64,000 nt of DNA from Enterobacter hormaechei subsp. xiangfangensis (GTDB lineage Bacteria; Pseudomonadota; Gammaproteobacteria; Enterobacterales; Enterobacteriaceae). A model generated the notes under the pieces. That model made no database searches, was not told the DNA's origin, and worked only from the letters and a program-made list of their open reading frames with translations. The position numbers were made by a program, and so were the translations under genes. Position 1 is the stretch's first letter. Each line of letters starts with the position of its first letter. The stretch is taken from contig NZ_CP017183.1 in NCBI RefSeq assembly GCF_001729785.1, forward strand, positions 4,216,001 to 4,280,000, given 5' to 3'. This document shows, piece after piece, positions 9,307-20,773 of the stretch.

Positions 9307-10136
9307 TTCACCTCCCGGGCAAAAAGCGCTTTAATCTGTTCGGCATCGGCCTGTTTGCGGGTGTCGAAATTCGTCAGACGGTTCAGATAATCGTCGTAGT
9401 TATCGGTGCGATGTTTCGCCGGTACGCCTTTGGCGATGGCCTCGTTCATCGCGGCTTTCACCGCGTTCACGCCGTCGCCGACGAGCGCGTCCACCAGCCC
9501 GCTTTCATAGCGCACTTCGCCGCCGGTCATGCTCCAGATAAACGGACGGTCGCGGGAGTCGTACTCTTCAATGCCCGCTTCCTGCTCAATAACCTGCGGG
9601 CCGTTGAGGCCAAGACGCGCTTCGCGGGTCACAATCAGATAGCTGCACAGCGCCGCGGCGATAGACATCCCGCCGAAGCAGCCTACGGTCCCGGCGACAA
9701 TCCCGACGACCGGGGTATAGCGACGCAGGTCAACGATCGCGGCGTGGATATCGGCAATCGCCGCCAGGCCGAGGTTGGCTTCCTGCAAACGCACGCCACC
9801 GGTTTCGAGGCACAGTACCGCCTGAGTCGGAATGCCGTTGCGGTTATCTTCCGCCGCCAGCTCCAGCGCCGCCGCCATTTTGGCGCCGGACACTTCGCCC
9901 ATGCTGCCGCCCTGGAAGGTGCCTTCAATCGCCACCACCACCGCAGGCTGGCCGTTGATGGTCCCTTTCGCGACCACCATGCCGTCATCAGCCTGAGGAA
10001 CAATCCCCTGTGGCCCAAGCCATGGAGAAATAATGCCTTCGAACGGATCCAGCAGTTCGCGGTAGCTGCCGTCGTCGAGCAGCGCCTGTGCACGCTGGCG
10101 CGCTTTTAGTTCGATAAAGCTGCTGTCATCACGCAT
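9303..10136 (-). CDS. mdcD: MdcD, malonate decarboxylase beta subunit
   Basis: This 277-residue carboxyltransferase-fold protein forms the decarboxylase pair with MdcE. The sequence shows the family core AVVVAIEGTFQGGSMGEVSG and TPVVGIVAGTVGCFGGMSIA, glycine-rich loops that hold the thioester. The start overlaps the end of mdcC by 8 bp and the stop overlaps the mdcE start, so mdcC, mdcD and mdcE read as one translationally linked unit. No biotin-carrier or sodium-pump genes are nearby, which fits the soluble, biotin-independent form of the enzyme. Confidence 0.93.
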   Translation of the reverse strand: MRDDSSFIELKARQRAQALLDDGSYRELLDPFEGIISPWLGPQGIVPQADDGMVVAKGTINGQPAVVVAIEGTFQGGSMGEVSGAKMAAALELAAEDNRNGIPTQAVLCLETGGVRLQEANLGLAAIADIHAAIVDLRRYTPVVGIVAGTVGCFGGMSIAAALCSYLIVTREARLGLNGPQVIEQEAGIEEYDSRDRPFIWSMTGGEVRYESGLVDALVGDGVNAVKAAMNEAIAKGVPAKHRTDNYDDYLNRLTNFDTRKQADAEQIKALFAREVK

Positions 10137-10428
10137 GATTCACCCCTTCAAAGACCTGTTCGATACGAATGCGTGCCACGCCCGGCGTCGCGCCGAAGTC
10201 GTGGATGGTCAGCTTACCTGCGGGCAGGCTGCTGACGGTTTGCAGGCGGTTGAACAACGCCTCCCAGCGCCCGCGGCTGTTGTCGACGGAGGTGGTGATA
10301 TCAATGGTTAAGGTCTGGCCCGGTTCGGCGGTGAAAAGCACCTCCATATCCCCGGAACCGACTACCCCTGCCAGCGCCCTGCCGCTTACTTCGCGGCTGG
10401 CGGGCACGGTCAATGTGATTTTTTCCAT
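10129..10428 (-). CDS. mdcC: MdcC, acyl carrier protein of malonate decarboxylase
   Basis: This 99-residue carrier protein (delta subunit) bears the prosthetic group 2'-(5''-triphosphoribosyl)-3'-dephospho-CoA. The attachment site is Ser25 in the motif VVGSGDMEVL, the position known for the Klebsiella protein. The group swings acetyl and malonyl thioesters between MdcA and MdcD/E. The stop overlaps mdcD by 8 bp, and the start is 9 bp after mdcB. The fold is unlike ordinary ACP, and no DSL motif is present. Confidence 0.93.
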   Translation of the reverse strand: MEKITLTVPASREVSGRALAGVVGSGDMEVLFTAEPGQTLTIDITTSVDNSRGRWEALFNRLQTVSSLPAGKLTIHDFGATPGVARIRIEQVFEGVNHA

Positions 10429-10437
10429 AACATCCTC

Positions 10438-11295
10438 TTAATGCTTTGAATAGGGCGTTTCGACGCGGTCAAGAAACAGCGTGGCGGCAAGCAGGTCTGC
10501 GGCTCCGCCCGGCGAGGCGTTAAGCGCCAGCATCTGACGGTCTAACCGCGCCAGCGCCTGCTGCCCGGCGAGCGTTGCGCATCCTCCGGCGTTCAGCACT
10601 GCACGGGCGCCGTTCTGCATGGCGTCCAGCCCCTCCATGCCGGCGCGCGACAGCACGCAGGTGTCGGTGAGCGAGGTCATGATCGCCATCAGCGCGTCGA
10701 GTCTGGCCTGCGTTTCGCTGCTGCCGTTGAGACGGCTGAGGCGAAGCTGCGGCAGCGCGCGCTGCATGATGTGCGGAAACGCCTGCTGAGCCTCTTCACG
10801 CGCACCCGGTACACGGTAGCGGTGCGTGACGCGTAACCCCTTGCTGAACACTTTCGGCGCCACGTCATCCGGCAGCTTCGCCAGCTGAGCGGCGGTGTTC
10901 GCGACGGTTTGCGCACGGGCATCGCCGCCCAGCATCGCCACCGCGCTCACCAGCAATCCCAGCGCCCAGATCGCGCCACGGTGCGTGTTCACGCCGTCGG
11001 TAGCGGCCATCATCTGCCGTTCACCTTCGCGACCCAGGCGGCCAACGGTTTGCCGGAGGGCAATATCCGCCGGACGCTGCCAGCTCTGCTGTGCCAGCGC
11101 CTGAAACGTGGGGGTCAGGCTGTGAGCGGAGCGCTCCATCAGCGCAAGCGATAAATCGTGGTGCGCGCCGTTCCCCCGGCTGTCCACCAGACCGGGCTTC
11201 GGGCTTAAACGTGCTTCGTCAATCAGACACTGCGTGGCGGTTCGCGCCAGCCATTCGGCACCGCCTTCAACCTGGATCTGGGGCAGAAGTTTCAT
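10438..11295 (-). CDS. mdcB: MdcB, triphosphoribosyl-dephospho-CoA synthase
   Basis: This 285-residue protein of the CitG/MdcB family condenses ATP with dephospho-CoA, releasing adenine, to make the precursor of the MdcC prosthetic group. Family markers are the N-terminal LIDEARLSPKPGLVDSRGNG and NTHRGAIWALGLL, followed by an alpha-helical body. Its start codon overlaps the mdcA stop (TAATG at 11297-11293). The product is passed to MdcG for attachment. Confidence 0.93.
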   Translation of the reverse strand: MKLLPQIQVEGGAEWLARTATQCLIDEARLSPKPGLVDSRGNGAHHDLSLALMERSAHSLTPTFQALAQQSWQRPADIALRQTVGRLGREGERQMMAATDGVNTHRGAIWALGLLVSAVAMLGGDARAQTVANTAAQLAKLPDDVAPKVFSKGLRVTHRYRVPGAREEAQQAFPHIMQRALPQLRLSRLNGSSETQARLDALMAIMTSLTDTCVLSRAGMEGLDAMQNGARAVLNAGGCATLAGQQALARLDRQMLALNASPGGAADLLAATLFLDRVETPYSKH

Positions 11296-12950
11296 TACCA
11301 GCTCCGGAATTTCGCAGGTGGGTTATACAGACCACCGGACCACTCAACGAGGTCAGCCACGCTGCCCGCAGCCAGCAGAGAGCGAGTGGCATCGGTACGA
11401 CGAATGCCCATATCTTCCGGATACACAACCTTGCCGCTCTGGCGCAGTTCCGCCACGCGTTTGGCGTCAACGCCCAGACCGATATCGGTGATACCCGCCA
11501 CGGCGGCGACCATGGCGCGACGCTCTTCCAGATCTTTCGCCCGGTAGAGGTAAGCAATCCCCTCTTCCGTCAGCACGTGGGTGACGTCATCGCCATAAAT
11601 CATGACCGGCGCCAGCGGCATACCGGAGGCTTTCGCGACGTCAACAGCGTCGAGTTTTTCCACGAAGGTTGGCTTCACGCCCGCCTGGAAGGTTTCCACC
11701 ATCTGCACAACCAGCTTTTTACCGCGCTGCATCGGGTCAGGCTCGGTGATCATGTTCAGCCAGGCCGGTGTGGCGTGGCGACGACCGTGCGGATCGTGGC
11801 CCATGTTTGGCGCGCCGCCGAAGCCGGAAAGACGGCCGCGAGTCACGGTTGAGGAGTTAGCGTAACCATCAACCTGTAGCGTGGAGCCGATAAACATATC
11901 GACCGCGTACTGACCAGCCAGCTGACAGAAGGCGCGGTTAGAGCGCATGGAGCCGTCAGCACCGGTAAAGAACACGTCCGGACGGGCGCGGATGTACTCT
12001 TCCATCCCCAGCTCGCCGCCGAAGCAGTGGACGCTCTCCACCCAGCCGCTTTCGATGGCCGGGATCAGCGTTGGATGCGGGTTCAAAGTCCAGTGTTTAC
12101 AGATTTTGCCTTTGAGTCCGAGCTGTTCGCCGTAAGTTGGCAGCAGCAGCTCGATCGCTGCGGTGTTAAAGCCAATCCCGTGGTTCAGGGACTGCACCTG
12201 GTGTTCGGCGTAGATGCCTTTAATCGCCATCATCGCCATCAGGATGTGTTCCTGTTTAATCAGGCGCGGGTCGCGGGTGAAAAGCGGTTCGATAAAGAAC
12301 GGCTTATCGGCAACCACCACAAAATCAATCCACGAGCCCGGAATATCCACACGCGGAAGGTCGCACTCGTCATCCACCAGCTCGTTCACCTGCGCGATGA
12401 CGATGCCGTCGTGGAACGCGGCGGCTTCCACCAGCGCCGGGGTATCTTCGGTACTCGCCCCGGTATAGAGGTTGCCTTTGCGGTCCGCTTTAAAACCGGC
12501 AATCAGCGCCACGTTTGGCGAAAGGTCGACGTATAAACGTGAGTAGAGTTCGATGTAGGTGTGAATCGCCCCGATTTCGAGCTGACCATCCTCCAGCAGT
12601 TGGGAGATTCGCAGGCTTTGCGTACCGGAGAAGGAGAAGTCCAGCTTGCGGGCGATGCCTTTCTCAAAGATGTCCAGATGTTCGCTGCGGCCCACGCTCG
12701 GCATGATCATATGCAGATCGTGCACGATTTGCGGGTTCACTTCCGCCAGTGAACGGGAAAGGAAATCCGCCTGCTTCTGGTTGTTGCCTTCCAGAACGAC
12801 TTTGTCGCCTGGTGCGATCAGTTTTTCCAGCATGGCGACAAGATCGCCGGTTGGCAGTACCTTGCCCTGCACCGGTACGGACGCCAGACGACGCGCTTTC
12901 TCACTGCGTCGGGTGTTCCATTGCCGGGTGGGTGTTTGCCCAGATAACAT
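11295..12950 (-). CDS. mdcA: MdcA, malonate decarboxylase alpha subunit (acetyl-S-ACP:malonate ACP transferase)
   Basis: This 551-residue CoA-transferase-fold protein exchanges acetyl for malonyl on the carrier protein MdcC, producing free acetate and malonyl-S-ACP. It is the first gene of the operon. A strong ribosome binding site, AGGAGG six bases before the ATG, supports the start at 12950. The family signature PHGRRHATPAWLNMI and the segment VHCFGGELGMEEY are visible. The gene is divergent from yheT across 228 bp. Confidence 0.94.
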   Translation of the reverse strand: MLSGQTPTRQWNTRRSEKARRLASVPVQGKVLPTGDLVAMLEKLIAPGDKVVLEGNNQKQADFLSRSLAEVNPQIVHDLHMIMPSVGRSEHLDIFEKGIARKLDFSFSGTQSLRISQLLEDGQLEIGAIHTYIELYSRLYVDLSPNVALIAGFKADRKGNLYTGASTEDTPALVEAAAFHDGIVIAQVNELVDDECDLPRVDIPGSWIDFVVVADKPFFIEPLFTRDPRLIKQEHILMAMMAIKGIYAEHQVQSLNHGIGFNTAAIELLLPTYGEQLGLKGKICKHWTLNPHPTLIPAIESGWVESVHCFGGELGMEEYIRARPDVFFTGADGSMRSNRAFCQLAGQYAVDMFIGSTLQVDGYANSSTVTRGRLSGFGGAPNMGHDPHGRRHATPAWLNMITEPDPMQRGKKLVVQMVETFQAGVKPTFVEKLDAVDVAKASGMPLAPVMIYGDDVTHVLTEEGIAYLYRAKDLEERRAMVAAVAGITDIGLGVDAKRVAELRQSGKVVYPEDMGIRRTDATRSLLAAGSVADLVEWSGGLYNPPAKFRSW

Positions 12951-13178
12951 TATTAACCTCCTGATTCAGCACATCATTCTGATTTGCTTAACGTTGAGTA
13001 AAGTGTGCGCTCTGGTGAGAAAGGCATCAATTAAGCGTAGAGGCAAATCATTAGCCTGAGAGTAATAATCAAGGTAAATATTTGTGATCGGGATCAGTTC
13101 ATGTTTCGGAAAAACGGGCTAAACGGGGTACAATTCGGAAGGTATAGTTAATTTCTGACAAGAATCAGCATCGCCCTT
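12951..13178. promoter_or_regulatory. Divergent control region between mdcA and yheT
   Basis: These 228 bp must hold the mdc promoter and the yheT promoter. For yheT a plausible -10 is TACAAT at 13129-13134 with a weak TTCGGA -35 at 13105-13110. A CRP-like sequence, TGTGATCGGGATCAGT (13083-13098), matches the left half-site fully and the right half only in part. No MdcR operator could be assigned by eye. Confidence 0.4.
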
Positions 13179-14201
13179 ATGACCCAAATCATTCCCTCAG
13201 ACTTCGACATTGCAGCCGAAGAGAGCGCAGAGTTCGTGCCCATGCGCGGTGTGGCTAACCCTCACCTGCAAACCATGCTGCCGCGCCTGATCCGCCGCAA
13301 GGTACAGTTCACCCCGCACTGGCAACGCCTGGATTTGCCGGATGGCGACTTTTTGGATCTCGCCTGGAGCGAAGATCCGGATCGGGCCAGACATAAACCC
13401 CGTCTGGTAGTGTTTCACGGTCTGGAAGGCAGCCTGCACAGCCCTTACGCACACGGACTCATTGAGGCGGCGAAAGCCCGCGGCTGGCTTGGGGTGGTGA
13501 TGCATTTTCGCGGATGCAGCGGCGAGCCTAATCGTCAGAAACGCATTTATCACTCGGGTGAAACCGAGGACGGCACCTGGTTCCTGCGCTGGCTAAGAGA
13601 CAATTTCGGCGAGGCGCCAACGGCAGCGGTGGGGTATTCGCTGGGCGGCAATATGCTGGCCTGTCTGCTGGCGAAGGAGAGCGACGCCGTACCGCTGGAT
13701 GCGGCGGTGATTGTCTCTGCGCCGTTTATGCTGGAGCAGTGCAGCTATCATATGGAAAAGGGCTTTTCGCGAGTGTACCAGCGCTACCTGCTCAACCTGC
13801 TGAAAGCCAACGCCGCGCGCAAGCTGAAGGCCTATCCGGATACGCTGCCTGTGACGCTGCAACAGCTCAAACGCGTGAAGCGCCTGCGCGAGTTTGATGA
13901 TTTGATCACCTCGAAAATTCACGGTTTTGCCGATGCGATTGACTATTACCGTCAGTGCAGCGCCATGCCTTTACTGAATCAAATCACGAAACCCACGCTG
14001 ATTATCCACGCCAAAGACGATCCGTTTATGGATCATCACTCGATCCCGGCGCCCGATCATCTGCCGGCCAACGTGGAGTATCAGCTCACCCAATTCGGGG
14101 GACACGTCGGTTTTGTCGGCGGCACGCTGCGTCGGCCAAAAATGTGGCTTGAGACGCGTATTCCCGACTGGTTAACGGCCTATCTGGACGGTAAAAAATG
14201 A
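13179..14201 (+). CDS. yheT: YheT, alpha/beta hydrolase
   Basis: This 340-residue protein is an alpha/beta hydrolase of the YheT/UPF0017 family. The nucleophile elbow is VGYSLGGN with Ser154. The oxyanion-hole strand [10 protein letters not shown] lies near residue 80, and a C-terminal Asp (KDDPFMDHH) and His (FGGHVGF) complete a triad. The physiological substrate is not established, and family members act on short esters. The stop overlaps the yheU start (ATGA), so yheT, yheU and probably prkB are one operon. In E. coli yheT follows yheS; here the mdc block separates them. Confidence 0.93.
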   Translation: MTQIIPSDFDIAAEESAEFVPMRGVANPHLQTMLPRLIRRKVQFTPHWQRLDLPDGDFLDLAWSEDPDRARHKPRLVVFHGLEGSLHSPYAHGLIEAAKARGWLGVVMHFRGCSGEPNRQKRIYHSGETEDGTWFLRWLRDNFGEAPTAAVGYSLGGNMLACLLAKESDAVPLDAAVIVSAPFMLEQCSYHMEKGFSRVYQRYLLNLLKANAARKLKAYPDTLPVTLQQLKRVKRLREFDDLITSKIHGFADAIDYYRQCSAMPLLNQITKPTLIIHAKDDPFMDHHSIPAPDHLPANVEYQLTQFGGHVGFVGGTLRRPKMWLETRIPDWLTAYLDGKK

Positions 14202-14416
14202 TTATTCCCTGGCAGGATCTCTCTCCCGACACGCTCGATAATCTGATTGAAAGCTTTGTCTTGCGCGAAGGCACCGATTATGGTGAACATGAACGTTCGC
14301 TTGAACAAAAGGTCAACGATGTTAAGCGCCAGCTTAAAAGCGGCGACGTGGTGCTGGTATGGTCCGAACTGCATGAGACGGTCAATATCATGCCCCGCAA
14401 CGCGTTTCATGGCTGA
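14198..14416 (+). CDS. yheU: YheU, small conserved protein
   Basis: This 72-residue cytoplasmic protein matches the conserved UPF0270 family (YheU), which begins [20 protein letters not shown]. The function is unknown in the family. It is rich in acidic and basic residues, with no cysteine and no membrane segment. The start is embedded in the yheT stop (ATGA at 14198), and prkB follows 30 bp later behind a CAGGGAG ribosome binding site. Confidence 0.92.
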   Translation: MIIPWQDLSPDTLDNLIESFVLREGTDYGEHERSLEQKVNDVKRQLKSGDVVLVWSELHETVNIMPRNAFHG

Positions 14417-14446
14417 TCTTTACACTTTTCCAGTCAGGGAGTTGCT

Positions 14447-15316
14447 ATGTCTGCCAGACATCCGGTTATTGCCGTTACGGGTTCGAGTGGGGCGGGAACC
14501 ACTACCACCAGCCTCGCCTTCCGCAAGATCTTCGCCCAGCTTAACTTACGGGCGGCCGAGGTAGAAGGCGACAGCTTTCACCGCTACACGCGCCCGGAGA
14601 TGGATATGGCCATCCGCAAGGCGCGCGATCTGGGTAAACACATCAGCTACTTCGGCCCGGAGGCCAATGACTTCGGCCTGCTGGAGCAAACCTTCCGTGA
14701 ATACGGGCAAAGCGGTACCGGGCAGTCCCGCAAGTATCTCCACACCTACGATGAAGCCGTGCCATGGAACCAGGTCCCCGGCACGTTCACGCCCTGGCAG
14801 CCGCTGCCGGAACCGACTGACGTGCTGTTTTACGAAGGATTGCACGGCGGCGTGGTGACGCCTCAGCACGACGTGGCGCGCCACGTGGATTTGCTGGTGG
14901 GGGTGGTGCCGATTGTTAACCTTGAGTGGATCCAGAAGCTGACGCGTGACATGAGCGAGCGCGGCCATTCGCGAGAGGCGGTCATGGACTCGGTGGTGCG
15001 CTCCATGGAAGATTACATCAACTTCCTGACGCCGCAGTTCTCCCGAACCCACATTAACTTCCAGCGCGTCCCCACCGTGGACACCTCTAACCCGTTCGCT
15101 GCAAAAAGCATCCCGTCGCTGGACGAGAGCTTTGTGGTGATCCACTTCCGCAACCTGGAAGGCATTGATTACCCCTGGCTGCTGGCGATGCTACAGGGTT
15201 CGTTTATTTCGCACATGAATACGTTAGTGGTGCCCGGGGGAAAAATGGGGCTGGCAATGGAACTTATCATGACACCGCTGGTGCAGCGGCTGATGGAAGG
15301 AAAGCAAATCGCGTGA
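14447..15316 (+). CDS. prkB: PrkB, phosphoribulokinase-like P-loop kinase
   Basis: This 289-residue protein of the phosphoribulokinase/uridine kinase family has its nucleotide loop at residues 11-19, reading GSSGAGTTT. The position normally held by the P-loop lysine is threonine, as recalled for bacterial phosphoribulokinases. Asp-containing EGDSFHRYTRPEMD and the DVLFYEGLHGG Walker B-like segment follow. No Calvin-cycle genes are near, so its substrate in enterobacteria remains unclear. It ends just before a hairpin repeat and converges on yhfA. Confidence 0.93.
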   Translation: MSARHPVIAVTGSSGAGTTTTSLAFRKIFAQLNLRAAEVEGDSFHRYTRPEMDMAIRKARDLGKHISYFGPEANDFGLLEQTFREYGQSGTGQSRKYLHTYDEAVPWNQVPGTFTPWQPLPEPTDVLFYEGLHGGVVTPQHDVARHVDLLVGVVPIVNLEWIQKLTRDMSERGHSREAVMDSVVRSMEDYINFLTPQFSRTHINFQRVPTVDTSNPFAAKSIPSLDESFVVIHFRNLEGIDYPWLLAMLQGSFISHMNTLVVPGGKMGLAMELIMTPLVQRLMEGKQIA

Positions 15317-15323
15317 ACATGTT

Positions 15324-15356
15324 CCCTCTCCCCGTGGGAGAGGGTTAGGGTGAGGG
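15324..15356. repeat. GC-rich hairpin repeat, copy 1 (prkB/yhfA junction)
   Basis: A CCCTCTCCC arm pairs with GGGAGAGGG and is followed by TTAGGGTGAGGG. Other copies lie at 50235-50269 and 62393-62425. All three sit between convergent genes. This family differs from the REP elements in this window. It may serve as a bidirectional transcription end. Confidence 0.8.
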
Positions 15357-15382
15357 CATCAACACGCACGATGCCCCAATAA

Positions 15383-15793
15383 TTAAGCCTCTATCACTTC
15401 ATACGAATGGGTGATTTTTACCGCTTTCTCCAGCATTAACGCCACAGAGCAGTATTTCTCCGCAGACAGGTCAACCGCACGCGAGACCGCCGCATCCTTC
15501 AGTTCTTTGCCAGTGACGATAAAGTGCAGATTAATATGCGTGAACAGGCGTGGCGCCTCTTCGCGACGTTCTGACGTCAGCTTCACTTCACAATCGGTCA
15601 CGTCATGACGGCCTTTTTGCAGGATCGACACCACGTCGATCGCGCTGCATCCGCCCGCCGCCATCAGCACCATCTCCATCGGGCTTGGCGCTTTATCGCC
15701 GGAGTTGCCATCCATCAAAACCTGGTGCCCGGAAGCAGACTCGCCCAGGAACGTTAACCCTTCAACCCATTTCACACGCGCTTGCATATTCAC
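15383..15793 (-). CDS. yhfA: YhfA, OsmC-like protein
   Basis: This 136-residue protein is of the OsmC/Ohr superfamily. It has the redox-active-type cysteine in AAGGCSAIDVVSIL (Cys near 49) and a second cysteine near residue 115 (EKYCSVALML). OsmC relatives reduce organic hydroperoxides, but the YhfA branch has no proven substrate. It is divergent from crp across 304 bp, the same layout as E. coli, where transcription of this side is linked to crp autoregulation. Confidence 0.92.
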   Translation of the reverse strand: MNMQARVKWVEGLTFLGESASGHQVLMDGNSGDKAPSPMEMVLMAAGGCSAIDVVSILQKGRHDVTDCEVKLTSERREEAPRLFTHINLHFIVTGKELKDAAVSRAVDLSAEKYCSVALMLEKAVKITHSYEVIEA

Positions 15794-16097
15794 TCACTCC
15801 AACGTTGCATTTTTTATGACAGATTACGTGTACGTTACATTTCTCGCAACGGAAGGCGACCTGCGTCATGCTGAAGCGAGACACCAGGAGACACGCGGCG
15901 AAAGCTATGCTAAAACACTCTGGATGCTACAGTAATACATTGACGTTACACATGTATGCAGAGGACATCAAACTTTACTGGCTGCGAAACGTTACGACAG
16001 CCGACTTCCCAGGTATGGGTAAGAATTCGATTGCAACCCCAGAGTCCGGATGCATCTTATGACTCTGGTGACAGCTTATAACAGAGGATAACAGCGC
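15794..16097. promoter_or_regulatory. Divergent control region between yhfA and crp
   Basis: This gap of 304 bp has no gene. By analogy to E. coli it carries the crp promoter, a long crp leader and CRP sites that mediate autoregulation. The segment around 15931-15960, with TAATACATTGACGTTACACA and a following ATGTATGCA, aligns with the E. coli leader region that holds the downstream CRP site. The match to the CRP consensus is poor here, so the exact operator is uncertain. Confidence 0.5.
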
Positions 16098-16730
16098 ATG
16101 GTGCTTGGCAAACCGCAAACAGACCCGACTCTCGAATGGTTCTTGTCTCATTGCCACATTCATAAGTACCCATCAAAGAGCACGCTGATTCACCAGGGTG
16201 AAAAAGCGGAAACGTTGTATTACATCGTTAAAGGCTCGGTGGCCGTGCTGATCAAAGATGAAGAAGGGAAAGAGATGATCCTTTCTTATCTGAACCAGGG
16301 CGATTTTATCGGTGAACTGGGCCTGTTTGAAGAAGGCCAGGAACGTAGCGCCTGGGTTCGTGCAAAAACAGCATGTGAAGTGGCTGAAATTTCTTATAAG
16401 AAATTCCGTCAGCTGATTCAGGTCAACCCTGACATCCTGATGCGTCTCTCTTCCCAGATGGCACGCCGTCTGCAAGTGACCTCTGAGAAGGTGGGTAACC
16501 TCGCCTTCCTGGACGTAACCGGTCGTATCGCGCAGACGCTGTTGAACCTGGCGAAACAGCCAGACGCCATGACCCACCCTGACGGTATGCAAATTAAAAT
16601 TACCCGCCAGGAAATCGGTCAGATCGTCGGCTGCTCCCGTGAAACAGTGGGCCGTATCCTGAAGATGCTGGAAGATCAGAACCTGATCTCCGCCCACGGT
16701 AAAACCATCGTGGTTTACGGGACCCGTTAA
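16098..16730 (+). CDS. crp: CRP, cAMP receptor protein
   Basis: This 210-residue global regulator appears essentially identical to E. coli CRP. The N-terminal cAMP-binding jelly roll includes [16 protein letters not shown] long dimerisation helix (~110-136) and a C-terminal winged helix with the recognition helix [16 protein letters not shown] (Arg180, Glu181 and Arg185 contact DNA) follow. It senses cAMP and controls carbon-source genes, including ppiA and pckA in this window by their CRP sites. A GC-rich terminator stands 10 bp after the stop. Confidence 0.98.
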   Translation: MVLGKPQTDPTLEWFLSHCHIHKYPSKSTLIHQGEKAETLYYIVKGSVAVLIKDEEGKEMILSYLNQGDFIGELGLFEEGQERSAWVRAKTACEVAEISYKKFRQLIQVNPDILMRLSSQMARRLQVTSEKVGNLAFLDVTGRIAQTLLNLAKQPDAMTHPDGMQIKITRQEIGQIVGCSRETVGRILKMLEDQNLISAHGKTIVVYGTR

Positions 16731-16740
16731 TTCCGGTCAA

Positions 16741-16775
16741 ACGGCGTGCCGCCGCAGGGTGGCACGCCGTTTTTG
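16741..16775 (+). terminator. Intrinsic terminator after crp
   Basis: The arms ACGGCGTGCC and GGCACGCCGT pair perfectly around a GCCGCAGGGT loop and are followed by a TTTTT run. It lies between the crp stop and the yhfK start, so yhfK probably depends on read-through or on its own weak start signals. Confidence 0.93.
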
Positions 16776-16787
16776 TCTCTACTCCTC

Positions 16788-20163
<3,376 letters not shown>

Positions 20164-20179
20164 GCAAGGCAACCGATAT

Positions 20180-20743
20180 TCAGCGATTAAGGAAATTAGC
20201 CAGCAGCGCGTGCCCCTGTTCGCTGAGAATGCTTTCCGGGTGGAACTGCACACCTTCCAGATCGTACTCGCGGTGGCGAATGCCCATGATCTCCTGCGTC
20301 TCGCTCCAGGCGGTAACCTCAAAGCAGGCCGGCAGGGTCGGCGGATCAATAATCAGAGAATGGTAGCGCGTCACGGTTAACGGATTGTTTAGCCCCAGGA
20401 ATGCGCCGGTACCGGTGTGTGTGATCGGTGAGGTTTTGCCATGCATGACTTTCGCGGCACGGACAATGGTGGCGCCAAAGACCTGCGCAATGGCCTGGTG
20501 ACCCAGGCAGACGCCCAGAATCGGCAGTTTGCCCGCATAGTGTTGGATTACCGCCAGCGAGATGCCGGACTCCGACGGGGTACACGGCCCGGGCGAAATC
20601 ACGATTTTCTGAGGTGCCAGCGCGTCAATGTCATCCAGCGCGATCTCATCGTTACGGCGGACAACCACCTCTGCCCCCAGCTCGCAAAAATACTGGTAGA
20701 GGTTCCAGGTAAAGGAATCATAGTTATCAATCAGCAGAATCAT
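20180..20743 (-). CDS. pabA: PabA, aminodeoxychorismate synthase glutaminase subunit
   Basis: This 187-residue class I glutamine amidotransferase supplies ammonia to PabB for 4-amino-4-deoxychorismate, the precursor of p-aminobenzoate and folate. The catalytic triad is visible: Cys79 in GVCLGHQ, and His168 and Glu170 in GVQFHPES. The N-terminus is [15 protein letters not shown]. It lies 30 bp after the fic stop, and the two are probably cotranscribed as in E. coli. The gap to argD carries the ARG boxes. Confidence 0.96.
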   Translation of the reverse strand: MILLIDNYDSFTWNLYQYFCELGAEVVVRRNDEIALDDIDALAPQKIVISPGPCTPSESGISLAVIQHYAGKLPILGVCLGHQAIAQVFGATIVRAAKVMHGKTSPITHTGTGAFLGLNNPLTVTRYHSLIIDPPTLPACFEVTAWSETQEIMGIRHREYDLEGVQFHPESILSEQGHALLANFLNR

Positions 20744-20773
20744 GACGGCTCCTGAAAAAATGGCCGCCCTATT

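Noticed and set aside
13083..13098. CRP-like sequence between mdcA and yheT
   Set aside because: Only the left half-site is intact and the right half matches three of five bases; noted in the control-region entry but not called as a site.
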